DNA of 64,000 nt from Mycobacterium sp. ITM-2016-00316 (GTDB lineage Bacteria > Actinomycetota > Actinomycetes > Mycobacteriales > Mycobacteriaceae). A program made the position numbers and the translations under genes. How positions within the stretch are numbered: position 1 is the first letter of the stretch; each line of letters opens with the position of its first letter. The stretch is from the NCBI RefSeq assembly GCF_002968335.2, contig NZ_CP134398.1, forward strand, positions 3,720,001-3,784,000. The letters are read 5' to 3'. The notes beneath the pieces were generated by a model that was not told where the DNA came from, made no database searches, and was given only the letters and a program-made list of their open reading frames with translations. This document shows positions 45,043 through 55,802 of this stretch, piece after piece.

Positions 45043-46293
45043 CTAGCGCAACGGGTCGAAGGCACGCAGGGCTTCGGGTTGCTTACCGGTGGTGATCTGT
45101 TCGGTCAGCAGCCGGCCGGTGACCGGTCCGTGCGCCAGGCCCCACATGCCGTGCCCGCCGGCCACATAGAGCCCGGCGCTGACCTGCCCGACCACCGGCA
45201 GTCCGTCCGCGCTGACCGGGCGCGGGCCGACCCAGACATCGCTGCGTCCCTCCCAGCGCACACCGTCGAGCAGGCGGGCCGCCGAGTCGACGATCGCGCG
45301 CACCCGGGCCGGGACCACGGGCTCATCGGGGCCGCGAAATTCCATGGTGCCCGCCACCCGCATCGCGCCACGGTAGGGCGTGCAGGCCACCCGCACGGTC
45401 GGCAGATAGATCGGGCCGGGCATCGCGCGGTCCAGCGGGACGGTGAACGAGTACCCCCGGCCGGCCCGGATCGGCACCCGGATCCAGTGCTCGGCGAGGT
45501 GGGGTAGCCATGCGCCGGTGGCCAGGACGACGGCGTCGGCGGTGAGGTCCTGACCACCGGCGGTGCGCACGACCACCCGGCCGTTGGTGCTCACATCGAC
45601 GACGCGTTCGGTACGCAGCGTGGCACCGCGTTCGATCACCGCCCGCCCCAGTGCGGTCACGAACCGGCCGGGGTCGACGTAGCGCTGCCCTTCGACGGCC
45701 AGCGCCACGGTGGCGTCCGGCGCCGCCAGCGGCACCGCGTCACGTAGCGCCGCCCCGCTGAGTCGGCGGGTCTGCACCGGCAGTCCGGCACGCTCGAGCA
45801 TCCCGATCTCGGCACCCAGTTCGTCGGCCGCGGCGTCGTTCTCGAACAGCGCGACAATCGGCGAGTCGGTGACCGGTGCGTCCACCCCGTTGGCGACGAG
45901 AACGTCGAAGGCCTCCACACATTCGGCGTTGAGCGGTTGGTTGGCGCGCACCACCCGCTCGGCGGAGGCATGGTTGCAGTGGCGCGCGAAGCTGGCCAGG
46001 AACCGGGCCAGCCCGAAGTCGGCGCGCAGTGGAATATGCAGTGGGGCCGAGGAATTGAACAGGGAACGCAACCCGTAGCCGAGGACGCCGGGCTGGTTGA
46101 GCGGAAGGGTCAGTGCCGGTGAGACCCACCCGGCGTTACCCCAGGACGAACCGGCCGCCACCCCCTCGCGGTCCACCACGGTGACCGCGACACCGCGCTC
46201 CTGCAGGAACCACGCCGTGGACAACCCGACGATCCCGGCTCCCACCACGATGACACTGCGCGGCCCCTCGCCGACGCGATCGACGCCGACCAT
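45043..46293 (-). CDS. FAD-dependent D-amino-acid dehydrogenase-like oxidoreductase (DadA family)
   Basis: A 416-residue protein from ATG 46293. Dinucleotide motif VIVVGAGIVGLSTAWFLQERG and 'VTVVDREGVAAGSSWGNAGW', with the DadA hallmark SxxNAG, then 'VWVGPRPVSADGLPVVGQV' and a final 'AGGHGMWGLAHGPVTG'. Oxidises D-amino acids to 2-oxo acids with electron transfer to quinone or another acceptor. A single gene, 137 bases downstream of the EcfT stop. No racemase gene is adjacent. Confidence 0.83.
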   Translation of the reverse strand: MVGVDRVGEGPRSVIVVGAGIVGLSTAWFLQERGVAVTVVDREGVAAGSSWGNAGWVSPALTLPLNQPGVLGYGLRSLFNSSAPLHIPLRADFGLARFLASFARHCNHASAERVVRANQPLNAECVEAFDVLVANGVDAPVTDSPIVALFENDAAADELGAEIGMLERAGLPVQTRRLSGAALRDAVPLAAPDATVALAVEGQRYVDPGRFVTALGRAVIERGATLRTERVVDVSTNGRVVVRTAGGQDLTADAVVLATGAWLPHLAEHWIRVPIRAGRGYSFTVPLDRAMPGPIYLPTVRVACTPYRGAMRVAGTMEFRGPDEPVVPARVRAIVDSAARLLDGVRWEGRSDVWVGPRPVSADGLPVVGQVSAGLYVAGGHGMWGLAHGPVTGRLLTEQITTGKQPEALRAFDPLR

Positions 46294-46430
46294 GTGATCC
46301 CTCCGCTCCTTGGCTGGTAGTCACACCATCATGGGAGGGCCGCAGCGCGACGGCGCTGCGGAATCGGCCAATCCGCCGAGCGCCGATTGTCGGGTCCCGA
46401 CAACCGGCAGGCAGGACCGGTCCGGGTGTG

Positions 46431-47252
46431 TCAGCTGGTGCTGAGGAAGGACGCCGCTTCGAGATACCCGGCGGCGCCGCAGACCACCGCCACCAGCGCG
46501 AGCACCACGTAATCGGCGGCGCTGGGGCGCGCCGGGGCGGCCGCGATCTGACCGGCCCCGCCGCGTGCGGTGATGGCATCGCCCATCTCGTCGGCGCGCC
46601 GCAGCGCCACCGTGACCGCGGCGGCCAGCAGGTCGATCACCTCGGAGATCCACTGCTTGCGTCGTTCACGACGGGTCTGCGCCCGGAGCCGCGGGCGCAG
46701 CCGCCGCGCCGCGTACAGCACGCTGAACTCGTCCATCAGCATCGGGAACGCCCGTAGCGCCAGCGCCAGGGTGGCGGCCCAGTCATCGACGGGCAGTTTC
46801 AGCCAGCGCAGCGGCCGGCACAACGTCGATACCGCAGGCGCGATTTCGGCGACGTTGGTGGTCCAGGACACCAGCGCGCCCAGGCCCAGCAGCACGATCG
46901 ACACCGCGGTGACGCGCAGGAACTTCAGCAGCCCGCCGAGTTCGAGCTCGAGTCCGGCGAGGTCGACGATCGGGGTGCCGCCGGCGAAGGCCGCGGTGAC
47001 CCCACCGAGCAGCACGATCAACCACAGCCAGCCCGGAATCGAGGGCAGCGCGCCCCGCGGGATCCGCGCCAGCACCACTGCGGCCGCCACCAGCAGCGTG
47101 ACCAGCGCGATGGGCAGCCACCCTGGGTAGAACATCAACAGCACCGCCAGGGCGAGCACGGTGACGAGTTTCGTTCCGGCCCAGAGCCGGTGGATGACGG
47201 AGTCGCCGGGCACCGGTCGCAGCAGCACGACCGGGCGGCGTTGCGCGCTCAT
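46431..47252 (-). CDS. Energy-coupling factor transporter T component (EcfT-like)
   Basis: A 273-residue membrane protein from ATG 47252, overlapping the fused-component stop (ATGA). Five to six helices and the EcfT motif region '[23 protein letters not shown]', in which the A-R-R sequence contacts the ATPases. With the upstream fused gene it makes a complete group II-like ECF vitamin or metal importer. From memory it corresponds to Rv2325c. Confidence 0.85.
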   Translation of the reverse strand: MSAQRRPVVLLRPVPGDSVIHRLWAGTKLVTVLALAVLLMFYPGWLPIALVTLLVAAAVVLARIPRGALPSIPGWLWLIVLLGGVTAAFAGGTPIVDLAGLELELGGLLKFLRVTAVSIVLLGLGALVSWTTNVAEIAPAVSTLCRPLRWLKLPVDDWAATLALALRAFPMLMDEFSVLYAARRLRPRLRAQTRRERRKQWISEVIDLLAAAVTVALRRADEMGDAITARGGAGQIAAAPARPSAADYVVLALVAVVCGAAGYLEAASFLSTS

Positions 47253-49261
47253 GAGGCGGCTCCCGACGCGACGGGCACCAGCGCGCCCTCATGGAGGTGC
47301 AGGGTGCGCGGGCACAGTTCTTCCAGCCCGGCGAAATCGTGGGATATCACCACGACCGTCAGCCCGCCCCGGCGCAGTTCCTCCAGCAGCCGCAGCAGTC
47401 CGCGGGCGCTGGCGGCGTCGAGCCCGGCCAACGGTTCGTCGAGCACGATGGCTCGCGGTGAGCGGGCCAGCAGCCCGGCCAGCACGACGCGGCGCATCTG
47501 GCCCCCGGAGAGTTGGTCGATACGACGGTCCGCCAGTGCGGGTTCCAGCCCGACGGTGGCCAGCGCGGCGACCACCCGGGCCCGGTCGCGGGCGGGGAAA
47601 CCGGCGGCAGAGGCGATCTCGCGGTGCACGTGGCTGCGCATCAACTGCAGCCGGGCGGCCTGGAAGGACAGTGCGACCGCGCCGACCTGATCAGAGACCG
47701 GCTTGCCGTCGAGCAGACAGGTTCCGGTGGTGGGCAGGGTCAGCCCGGCGAGGATCCACGCCAGCGTCGACTTACCGGAGCCGTTGAGTCCGTGGATCAA
47801 CACACCGTCACCCTCGTGCACGACCAGGTTGATATCGCGCAGAGCGGTTTTGGCCCAGGGGGTTCCGTCGGCGTAGCGGTGGCTGACGCCGGTGAGCTCC
47901 AGCACCGGCACCTCCGAGCGAGTCTCACCGCTGGGGGTGGGCACCTCGGCGGACTGCACCATCTCCGATCCGCCGGCCAGGTTGACCACCCGGTCGGCGG
48001 CCTCGGCTTCCTCGTTGTAGTGCGTGATGTGCACCAGCGACATGTCGCGCTTGCGGGTCAGCCCACCCAGCACCGACATCAGGCCGTCGCGGCCCTGCTG
48101 GTCGACCATGCTGGTGACCTCGTCGGCGATCAGCAGCGCGGGCTTGCGTGCCAGCGCGGCGGCCACCGCCAGACGTTGCAGCTCGCCGCCGGACAAACTG
48201 CCGGTGTCGCGTTCGCCCAGCCCCTCCAAGCCCACCTCGGAGAGCAGCTCGGGCACGTCGACGTGGGTACCTGGGGGCAGCCCCCACACCACATCGTCGG
48301 CAACCCGGGTGCCCAGCACCTGGCTCTCGGGGTGCTGCATGATCACCGCGGTGCCGCCCGGGGCGCCGAGCCCGACCCCGCCGGGACGCGCCACGGTGCC
48401 CTCGGTGGGTTCGCGTCCGGCGAGGATCAGCATCAGCGTGGTCTTGCCGGATCCGTTGGCGCCGGTGACGGCGAGGTGTTCGCCGGGGTGTACGTCCATC
48501 GACAGCGGGCCGAGCGCGTCGCGGGTGGTTCCGGGATAGCGGAACACCACATCACGCAGGGCCATCGGGACCGGCACGACCGGTCCGTCGGTGATGACGG
48601 TCTCCAGCTTGTGCACATCGGGCACCCCGAGCAGCCGGGCCAGTACCCGCGACAGTGCCCACCAGCCGACCAGGCTGACGCCCATGATGGCGAACAGTCC
48701 GTAGCAGAAGATGAGGATCGGCCAGTGCTCCAGGGCCAGCCCGAACAGTTCCCGGAACTTCTCGGCGGCGGGGCGAAGCTCGGGGATGTAGCTCCAGATC
48801 GCGACCGAGCCGTCGACGTTGGCGGTCATGGCAGTGAACACGAGCTCACGCAGCCGGGAGGCGATGAGCAGCGCGACCACGGCCGCGATACCGAATATGG
48901 CGCCGGCCACCACGGATACCAGCACCACGACCGGCAGGCCGCGGCCACGGCGTTTGACGATGCCGGTGAGCCCGCCGATATAGGCGCAGTTGATGACGGT
49001 CATCAGGCCGCCGAAGCCGCCGATCAGGAAGGCGATGAGCGCGGCGGCGATGGTCGCGGCCAGCACGACGCGCAGCCGGTACCGGTAGGCGAGCAAGCCC
49101 ATCGGGACGGTGCCCAGCAGGGACAGCGCGGCCGCGAACGGGACGACGACGGCGATGATCGCGATGGCCGCGCACAGAGCCGCCATCACGGCGGCCTGGG
49201 CAAGTTCGTTCGGCTGCAATGACCCGGCCCGGCGCAACGTTGGCGAACCGGGAGGCATCAC
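47249..49261 (-). CDS. ECF transporter: fused substrate-binding (S) and two ATPase (A, A') domains
   Basis: A 670-residue protein. About 210 residues of membrane helices (S component) are followed by two ABC domains. ABC1: Walker [11 protein letters not shown] near 265, signature [17 protein letters not shown], Walker [12 protein letters not shown]2: Walker [12 protein letters not shown] near 490, [17 protein letters not shown], '[10 protein letters not shown]'. The substrate is a small vitamin or cofactor precursor in characterised ECF systems; the S-domain class is not clear to me. Similar to Rv2326c, which also fuses all three. Divergent from the MarR gene, which may regulate it. Confidence 0.88.
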   Translation of the reverse strand: MMPPGSPTLRRAGSLQPNELAQAAVMAALCAAIAIIAVVVPFAAALSLLGTVPMGLLAYRYRLRVVLAATIAAALIAFLIGGFGGLMTVINCAYIGGLTGIVKRRGRGLPVVVLVSVVAGAIFGIAAVVALLIASRLRELVFTAMTANVDGSVAIWSYIPELRPAAEKFRELFGLALEHWPILIFCYGLFAIMGVSLVGWWALSRVLARLLGVPDVHKLETVITDGPVVPVPMALRDVVFRYPGTTRDALGPLSMDVHPGEHLAVTGANGSGKTTLMLILAGREPTEGTVARPGGVGLGAPGGTAVIMQHPESQVLGTRVADDVVWGLPPGTHVDVPELLSEVGLEGLGERDTGSLSGGELQRLAVAAALARKPALLIADEVTSMVDQQGRDGLMSVLGGLTRKRDMSLVHITHYNEEAEAADRVVNLAGGSEMVQSAEVPTPSGETRSEVPVLELTGVSHRYADGTPWAKTALRDINLVVHEGDGVLIHGLNGSGKSTLAWILAGLTLPTTGTCLLDGKPVSDQVGAVALSFQAARLQLMRSHVHREIASAAGFPARDRARVVAALATVGLEPALADRRIDQLSGGQMRRVVLAGLLARSPRAIVLDEPLAGLDAASARGLLRLLEELRRGGLTVVVISHDFAGLEELCPRTLHLHEGALVPVASGAAS

Positions 49262-49337
49262 CCGATTCTGCCAGTTCGCCGGAGTGCTTCGGTCGTCCGG
49301 ACTGTGACGGCTCCCACGTCACCCCGTTTTGCCCATG

Positions 49338-49352
49338 CATAGCGTCCCTATG
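49338..49352. promoter_or_regulatory. Inverted repeat and -10 of the marR-like gene
   Basis: CATAG-N5-CTATG lies between the divergent ECF and MarR genes. TAACCT (TANNNT type) follows at 49354-49359 and ends six bases before the MarR GTG, compatible with a leaderless, autoregulated transcript. Confidence 0.4.
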
Positions 49353-49365
49353 TAACCTTGGGCAG

Positions 49366-49809
49366 GTGACTCGCCCGGACAACACCGCGGCTCTCGGCGC
49401 CGACCTGCTGGCCGTCGTCGCGCGGATCAACCGGCTGGCCAATCAGCGCATCGAGCTTCCGCTGCCCTTCGCCCAAGCCCGACTGCTCTCGACCATCGAA
49501 GACCAGGGACAGACCCGCATCTCCGATCTGGCCGCCCTCGATCACTGCTCGCAACCGACGATGACCACCCAGGTGCGCCGTCTCGAGGACGCCGGCCTGG
49601 TGCAGCGTGCCGAGGACCCCGACGACGCCCGGGCCGTCCTCATCGGCATCACCGAAGAGGGCCGCCAGATCCTCAGCCGGGTGCGCGCCGATCGCAGTGC
49701 CGCGATCAACCCCTATCTGGAACATCTCGACAAAGCCGAGCGCGCCGCGCTCGTCGACGCGATCCGGGTGCTGCGCGGGCTGCTCGATGACGCCCAGCAT
49801 GAACGCTAA
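49366..49809 (+). CDS. MarR-family transcriptional regulator
   Basis: A 147-residue protein from GTG 49366. Winged helix with 'RISDLAALDHCSQPTMTTQVRRLEDAGLVQR' (recognition helix and wing; counted across the domain) and 'DPDDARAVLIGITEEGRQIL'. Divergent from the ECF transporter gene and close to the palindrome at 49338-49352, so likely to control itself and that operon. Rv2327 is a MarR regulator in the same place in M. tuberculosis, from memory. Confidence 0.87.
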   Translation: MTRPDNTAALGADLLAVVARINRLANQRIELPLPFAQARLLSTIEDQGQTRISDLAALDHCSQPTMTTQVRRLEDAGLVQRAEDPDDARAVLIGITEEGRQILSRVRADRSAAINPYLEHLDKAERAALVDAIRVLRGLLDDAQHER

Positions 49810-49870
49810 TACGCGAATGGTCGTAAATCTCGCCGGTTCACGACCACTCGCGCAATTCGAGGTGGACCTC

Positions 49871-50602
49871 TCAGGTAACCGCAACTCCGACAACGGATCC
49901 CACGAGGTAGGTGACGGCGATCGCGACGCCACCGAGCGACAGCAGACGCAACGCCGACCACCACGGCGGCTTGCGGGTGAACTTGGCCGCCAGGCCGCCG
50001 GTGATCAGCAGGCCCAGACCGCCGCAGGCCAGCCCGGCCCACAGCGATGCGAAGCCGAGCAGATACGGGATGAGCGGCACGATCGCGCCGAGGGTGAACA
50101 TCACGAACGACGATCCCGCGGCCACCCAGGGTGAGGGCTTCTCGCGGGGGTCCACCCCGAGTTCCTGCACCAGGTGGAAGTTCAGCGCCCGCGTCTCGTC
50201 GCGGTGAATCTCGGCGGTCGCCGTGGCCGCCGTCGCCGGCGTCATGCCCATATCGACGAGCATCGCCGTCAACTCCGCTTGCTCAGCATCGGGGTGATTG
50301 CGGAACGAGCGGCGTTCCACCTTCACCTCGGAGTCGATCTGCTCATTGGCCGTTGTCACCGAGGTGAACTCGCCCAGCGCCATCGAGAAGGCCCCGGCCA
50401 GCAGACCGGCGATCCCGGCCAGCACCACGGCATGCGCATTAGCCGCGGCCGCCACACCCGCGATCAGTGCGGTGTTGCTCACGAGGCCGTCCATCGCGCC
50501 GAAGGTGGCCGCGCGCAGCCACCCGCCGGTGACGTCGGCGTGCTGATGATCGGCCACGTGAGGCAGGCCGGTGGGTGATTCGGGTTCGGACCGTTCGGTC
50601 AT
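49871..50602 (-). CDS. VIT1/CCC1-family iron/manganese transporter
   Basis: A 243-residue membrane protein from ATG 50602. An N-terminal cytosolic segment is followed by 'GAMDGLVSNTALIAGVAAA', a long helix pair with MALGEF and the 'VKVERRSFRNHPDAEQAELT' insertion, the E-rich metal-binding site of the family, then three more helices. Moves Fe2+ or Mn2+ out of the cytosol against protons. Divergent from the acyl-CoA oxidase-like gene by 81 bases. No metal-regulator box is clear. Confidence 0.87.
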   Translation of the reverse strand: MTERSEPESPTGLPHVADHQHADVTGGWLRAATFGAMDGLVSNTALIAGVAAAANAHAVVLAGIAGLLAGAFSMALGEFTSVTTANEQIDSEVKVERRSFRNHPDAEQAELTAMLVDMGMTPATAATATAEIHRDETRALNFHLVQELGVDPREKPSPWVAAGSSFVMFTLGAIVPLIPYLLGFASLWAGLACGGLGLLITGGLAAKFTRKPPWWSALRLLSLGGVAIAVTYLVGSVVGVAVT

Positions 50603-50683
50603 GTCGCAAATTCAACGCCGACGATTTTTCGTCGTTGTACTCAGGTTTGCCTTTGTCGATGCGGGGGCAAGTTACCGTCAACT

Positions 50684-52657
50684 ATGACCACTACCGCAGA
50701 TCATCTCCGCAACGCGCTCGACGGCCGCTGGCGCGATGTCAAGAACGAGGTACGTGCCGAATTGTCCGGTGAGGTGTTCCGGCCGCACTACACGCCCAAC
50801 ACCGTCATCGCCCGCACCAAGGTCGGCGAGCAGATGAAGATCATGGCCTCCCGCGGCGCGGCCGAGGACGGCTTCAAGAAGGAGCACGGCGGCAACGGTG
50901 ACGTCGGCGCCGCCGTCACCCAGATCGAGATGCTCGCGATGAGCGATCTGTCGCTGATGGTCAAGGCCGGTGTGCAGTGGGGCCTGTTCGGCGGTGCCAT
51001 CGAGAATCTTGGCACCGAGCGGCACCACAACGCCTACGTCAAGAAGATCATCAACCTGGAACTGCTGGGCTGCTTCGCGATGACCGAGACCGGTCACGGC
51101 AGCGACGTCCAGTCCCTGGAGACCACGGCCACCTACGACCCGGCGGCACAGGAGTTCATCATCGACTCCCCCACCCCGTCGTCGCGCAAGGACTACATCG
51201 GCGGCGCCGCCCAGACCGCAAGAGTGGCAGCGGTGTTCGCTCAGCTCATCACCGCCGACGGGGAGGGGCACGGCGTGCATTGCTTTGTCGTGCCCATCCG
51301 CGACGACGCCGGCAACGACCTACCTGGCGTCACCACCTCGGACTGTCACTACAAGGGTGGACTGCCCGGCGTCGACAACGGCCGCATCCAGTTCGACCAC
51401 GTGCGCATCCCGCGGGAGAACCTGCTCAACAAGTACGCCGATGTCGCCGAGGACGGCACCTACTCCTCACCGATCGAGAATGTCGGCAGGCGCTTTTTCA
51501 CCATGCTCGGCACGCTCATCCGCGGACGCGTCACCGTCGGCGGCAGCGCCGGCGCCGCAGCCCGGGTGGCGCTTGACATCGCCACCCGATATGCGTTGGA
51601 GCGCAGGCAGTTCGATGCTCCCGGCGCCGATCAGGAAGTGCTGATCATGGACTACCTGGTGCATCAGCGCCGGCTGTTCCCACTGATCGCCAAGTCCTAC
51701 GCGCTGCAGTTCGCCCAGAACGAACTGGTGGCCAAAACCCACGAGCTACAGACCTCGGACAGCCCGGACGCCGAGGAGCAGCGCGAGCTGGAATCGCGCG
51801 CCGCGGGCCTGAAGGCCGCCAACACCTGGCATGCGACAGCGGCGATCCAGGAGGCGCGCGAAGCCTGCGGTGGCGCAGGCTATCTGGCGGAGAACCGGCT
51901 GATCGCGCTCAAGGCGGACACCGACGTGTTCACCACCTTCGAGGGTGACAACCACGTGCTGACCCAGCTGGTGGCCAAGGAACTGCTGACGGCCTACGCC
52001 GATGACATCAAGGGCATGAGCCCGGTGGAATGGGTGCGCTTTGCCGCCAACTTCGCCGGCGAGCGGGTGCTCAAGCGCACCGCCGCGCAGACGATCATGC
52101 AGACCATCGTGGACACCCGCGAGGACAACGAGGAAGAGGGCTCGCTGTTCAACCGCGGTACCCAGGTGAAGATGTTCGAGGACCGCGAGGAGTACATGCT
52201 CGCCTCGGTGGCCCGCCGACTGCAGAGCAAGGCCAAGGAGATGTCACCGTTCGAGGCGTTCAACGCGGTGCAGGACCACGTGTTGCACACCGCGCAGGCG
52301 CACATCGACCGAATCATCCTGGAGGCCTTCGTCGCCGGCATCGACGCCTGCCCGGATGAGGACGCCCGCGAGATCCTCGGCCTGGTGTGTGATCTGTACG
52401 CGCTGTCGGTGATCGAAGACGACAAGGCCTGGTTCGTCGAGCACCGCTTCCTGTCGGTCGAACGCTCCAAGGCCGTCACCCGCGCCATCAACGACCGGTG
52501 CCGCAAGCTGCGCCCGCACGCCGAACTGCTCGTCGACGGGTTCGGGATCCCCGAGCAGCTGCGCTACGCCGAGATGCTGCATCCCGAGCACATCCCGGAC
52601 GCCGACGAGCACGAGGAGCAGGACGCCGTCAGCGCCGGCACCATCGAGCCGAAGTAG
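50684..52657 (+). CDS. Acyl-CoA oxidase/dehydrogenase-like protein (large, ACOX type)
   Basis: A 657-residue protein from ATG 50684. Middle-domain signature 'GCFAMTETGHGSDVQSLETT' (flavin side), C-terminal 'AREACGGAGYLAENRL' and the catalytic-base region FEGDNHVLTQLVAKELL. The FEGDN motif and the length above 600 residues point to acyl-CoA oxidase rather than the 380-residue dehydrogenases, with an extra C-terminal helical domain (residues about 470-657). Acts at the first step of fatty-acid beta-oxidation. Whether electrons go to oxygen or ETF cannot be told from sequence. Confidence 0.83.
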   Translation: MTTTADHLRNALDGRWRDVKNEVRAELSGEVFRPHYTPNTVIARTKVGEQMKIMASRGAAEDGFKKEHGGNGDVGAAVTQIEMLAMSDLSLMVKAGVQWGLFGGAIENLGTERHHNAYVKKIINLELLGCFAMTETGHGSDVQSLETTATYDPAAQEFIIDSPTPSSRKDYIGGAAQTARVAAVFAQLITADGEGHGVHCFVVPIRDDAGNDLPGVTTSDCHYKGGLPGVDNGRIQFDHVRIPRENLLNKYADVAEDGTYSSPIENVGRRFFTMLGTLIRGRVTVGGSAGAAARVALDIATRYALERRQFDAPGADQEVLIMDYLVHQRRLFPLIAKSYALQFAQNELVAKTHELQTSDSPDAEEQRELESRAAGLKAANTWHATAAIQEAREACGGAGYLAENRLIALKADTDVFTTFEGDNHVLTQLVAKELLTAYADDIKGMSPVEWVRFAANFAGERVLKRTAAQTIMQTIVDTREDNEEEGSLFNRGTQVKMFEDREEYMLASVARRLQSKAKEMSPFEAFNAVQDHVLHTAQAHIDRIILEAFVAGIDACPDEDAREILGLVCDLYALSVIEDDKAWFVEHRFLSVERSKAVTRAINDRCRKLRPHAELLVDGFGIPEQLRYAEMLHPEHIPDADEHEEQDAVSAGTIEPK

Positions 52658-52661
52658 CGCA

Positions 52662-55600
52662 TCAGCCGCGCCGGGCCTTGCCCGGCCACCAGATCCGGTC
52701 ACCGATCAGCGACATGGCGGCCGGCACCAGGATGGTGCGCACCAGCGTGATGTCGATGAGCAGTCCGACGCCGACGGTGAAGCCGATCTGCAACAGGTTG
52801 ATCACCCGTCCGCTCATCAGTGCGAACATCGTCAGCGCGAAAACCACGCCCGCCGTGGTGATCACGCTGCCGGTGCTGGCGAAGCTGCGCAGGATGCCGC
52901 GCCGCATCCCGTCGGCGGATTCGTCTCTGATACGGGCGGCGAACAGCATGCTGTAGTCGGCGCCGACGGCGATCAGTGCCATGAACGACACCGGGAAGAC
53001 CGACCAGTCGATATCGATGCCGATCAGGTGCTGCCAGACGAGCACGCTGACTCCGGCCGCCGCGGCGAAGGACAGCGTCACCACCGCGACCATGAACACC
53101 GGTGCGGCGATGCTGCGCAGCAGCACGATCAGCACCAGCAGGACACCGACGATGGCGACGGCGGCGTAGACGGCGAAGTCCCGCCACACCTGATCGCGCA
53201 TATCGGCCGACAGCGAGGCCAGGCCGGTGCTGGCGAAGTGCGCACCGGCCAGCGAGGTCCCGGTGGCGGCCTCCCCGGCCGCCACCGGCAGGTGCCGGGT
53301 CGCATCCAGCGCCTCGGCGCTGTACGGGTTGACCTGCCAGATCACCAGCAGCCGGGCGGTCTTGCCGTCGGGCGCGAACAGCAACTGCTCGGCGGCACGG
53401 AAGCCGGCGTCGGTGAGCCCCTGGGGCGGAAGGTAGAAGCCCGCACCCGGCCCGTCGGAGGTGTGCGCGCTCAGCGTGGACAGATAGTCGGTGGCCTCCG
53501 AGAGCCCGTCGCTGAGCGCTCCGGTGAGACCGACCACCTGATCGACGCCGCCCTTGACCTGATCCAGGCCGGCCGACAGCTCCGAGACACCGTCGGACAG
53601 CCGGTCCGCGCCGCGCACCAGTTCGTCGAGCCGGGCCCGGCTCTGCGCCGGTGAGTCCCCCGGCGCGGTGGCCACCAGCTTCTGCAGGCCCGCCACCGTG
53701 TTCCTGATCGCGGGTTCGGCCGCGCGCACCCTGTCGATGGTCTCCTGCGGCATCGCCGTGGCCAGCTGTACCTGGCGCAGTGCCCGGCCGACCGCCCCGC
53801 CGGATATCGCATCCAGATCGGCGATGCCGGCGCGGGCCCGCGCGCAGATCGGGTCGGCCAGGCAGTCCGGTCGCGCCTCCACGGCCAGCGCCGGTCCCAG
53901 CGCCGCGCTCATGGTGCGGCCCGCATCGAGCACCTGGGTGTTCTGGGTGAGCACCTGCAGCGCCACGTCGAGCAGATTCACCGAGGAGTTCAGGTCGGCC
54001 AGCACCGCGTCCAGGTCGGCGGGCGCTCCGGTCGCGGTGGCCAGCGCGGTGTTCGCGGACTCGTAGCTGCCCAGCACCTCATGCGCCAGCGCGGTGACTT
54101 CTTTTATGCCGGAGACCAATTGGGGAAGTTGGGCGTCCGCGGTGGCGGCACCGTCACGCAGCGCGGAGGTGCCCGACGCCAGGCGCTGCAGATCGGGGTG
54201 CGCGGCGTCAACGCGGTCACGGGCCGAACCGAGACGATCGGCGACCACACCGGCCTGATAGCCGACGGTGGTCTGCTTGAGCTGGTGTCCGTCCGGGCGG
54301 GTCAACGCGCGCACGTACGCGACTTCGGGGAGCTTGGTGATCCGTTCGGCGATCTGGTCCAGCGCGGCGAGATCGTTGGTGTTCCGCATGTCATGGTCGG
54401 CAGTGACGATGAGGTACTCGGGTGCGACTTCGTTGACGCCCCAATGCTGATAGGCCTTCTGATAGCCGGCGGAACTCTCGGTGGCGTCGAGTTGCATGGC
54501 GTTCTCGTCGAAGTTGACCCGGAAGGTGAGCAGCACCGTGGCCGCGGCGATCAGCAGCACCAGCGAGGCCGCCGCGAGCGCGCCCGACCGGCGCAGCACC
54601 GTGGATCCGATGCGACGCCAACGCCTTTCGTCGAGTCGGCGCGGTTCGGCCAACCCGCGCCTGCCGAGCACGGACAGCAAGGCATAGGGCAGCGTCATCG
54701 ACACCGCCAGCGCGATCACGATGGCGATCGCGATGGGCGGGCCCGCTGCCTTGAACATGCCGAGTTCGGTGAAGCCCATCGCGGTCGCGGCGGCCGCGAT
54801 GGTGAGCATCGAGGCGATCAGGATGCCCGATACCCGGCCACCGGCGTAGGCCAATGAATCGTTGACGGACAACTTCTTTCGGCGCCCCTCGTGATAGCCG
54901 GCGAGGATGAAGATCGCGTAGTCGGTGGCCGCGCCGAGCAGCATCGCGGTCATCAGGGCGATGGTGAAGTTCGAGACCGTCAGCGTGCCGGATGCCCCCA
55001 GCAGTGACACCACCGGGCGGGCGGCCCCCATCGCGATCCCGATGGTGAGCAGCGGAATGAGCGCGGTGACCACCGATCGGTGGACCGTCAGCAGCACCAG
55101 CATGATCAGCACCACCGACACCGCGGTGATGATCAACAGCGAGAAGTCCATGGAGCTGAACAGATCCGCCAGTGTCGGCGACGGGCCGGTGTAGTAGAGC
55201 TGCACGCCCGGCGGGGTCGGCAGCGAGTGAATGGTGTCGCGTATCGCAATCGTGTTCTTGTGCGCCTCGGTGGAGCCGACATCGCCGACGCCGGCCACCA
55301 GCACGTTGATGGCCTTGCCGTCCGGGCTCAGCGCGATGTCGCGCAACCGCTCGTTGCCGAATACGTCCAATGCGTAGGCCACATTGCCGGTGTCGGCACG
55401 CAGCGCCTCGACGAGTTCACCGTAGAGCTTCTCCTCCGCGGGTCCGATGCCCTGCTCGTTGACCATGAGCACGCTGCCGATGGCCGAGGATTCGGGCACC
55501 CCGAACGCCTGCGACATCTGCCGCAGTGTCTGCGCGGCCGGGATATCGGCGGGCATGAACGGCGCCGACCGTTCCGCCACGGTCTGTTCGAGCTGCGGGA

Positions 55601-55712
55601 TGGCGATGTTGAGTGCGCCGACGAGCACCACCCAGAACCCGATGACCACCCAGGCGTGCCGGGCGCAGAACCTGCTGAACGCGCCGAAGCGCCGACTGTC
55701 GCTGTGCTGCAT
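52662..55712 (-). CDS. MMPL-family RND transporter
   Basis: A 1016-residue inner-membrane protein from ATG 55712. Two MMPL halves with 'GAATDYAIFILAGYHEGRR' and 'AVGADYSMLFAARIRDES' as proton-relay helices; the second porter domain is long and coiled (about residues 480-740, Ala/Asp/Leu rich, with SDGVSELSAGLDQVKGGV). The sequence differs clearly from the MmpL at 22.4 kb and is nearer to the MmpL/YdfJ group. The divergent TetR gene and the palindrome between them suggest local repression. Exported lipid or drug unknown. Confidence 0.88.
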   Translation of the reverse strand: MQHSDSRRFGAFSRFCARHAWVVIGFWVVLVGALNIAIPQLEQTVAERSAPFMPADIPAAQTLRQMSQAFGVPESSAIGSVLMVNEQGIGPAEEKLYGELVEALRADTGNVAYALDVFGNERLRDIALSPDGKAINVLVAGVGDVGSTEAHKNTIAIRDTIHSLPTPPGVQLYYTGPSPTLADLFSSMDFSLLIITAVSVVLIMLVLLTVHRSVVTALIPLLTIGIAMGAARPVVSLLGASGTLTVSNFTIALMTAMLLGAATDYAIFILAGYHEGRRKKLSVNDSLAYAGGRVSGILIASMLTIAAAATAMGFTELGMFKAAGPPIAIAIVIALAVSMTLPYALLSVLGRRGLAEPRRLDERRWRRIGSTVLRRSGALAAASLVLLIAAATVLLTFRVNFDENAMQLDATESSAGYQKAYQHWGVNEVAPEYLIVTADHDMRNTNDLAALDQIAERITKLPEVAYVRALTRPDGHQLKQTTVGYQAGVVADRLGSARDRVDAAHPDLQRLASGTSALRDGAATADAQLPQLVSGIKEVTALAHEVLGSYESANTALATATGAPADLDAVLADLNSSVNLLDVALQVLTQNTQVLDAGRTMSAALGPALAVEARPDCLADPICARARAGIADLDAISGGAVGRALRQVQLATAMPQETIDRVRAAEPAIRNTVAGLQKLVATAPGDSPAQSRARLDELVRGADRLSDGVSELSAGLDQVKGGVDQVVGLTGALSDGLSEATDYLSTLSAHTSDGPGAGFYLPPQGLTDAGFRAAEQLLFAPDGKTARLLVIWQVNPYSAEALDATRHLPVAAGEAATGTSLAGAHFASTGLASLSADMRDQVWRDFAVYAAVAIVGVLLVLIVLLRSIAAPVFMVAVVTLSFAAAAGVSVLVWQHLIGIDIDWSVFPVSFMALIAVGADYSMLFAARIRDESADGMRRGILRSFASTGSVITTAGVVFALTMFALMSGRVINLLQIGFTVGVGLLIDITLVRTILVPAAMSLIGDRIWWPGKARRG

Positions 55713-55732
55713 TACCGCCCCCTGGTCATGCA

Positions 55733-55750
55733 GTAGACCAAATGGTCTAC
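55733..55750. promoter_or_regulatory. TetR operator candidate between mmpL and tetR
   Basis: GTAGACCA-AA-TGGTCTAC, 8-base perfect arms. A second palindrome, ACTGATCAGT, is at 55773-55782, next to the tetR start. Both are placed to block the two divergent promoters. Confidence 0.6.
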
Positions 55751-55802
55751 CGGACCGGGCAGACGTTAGTAGACTGATCAGTACACCGCAAGAGAGGTTC
55801 CC

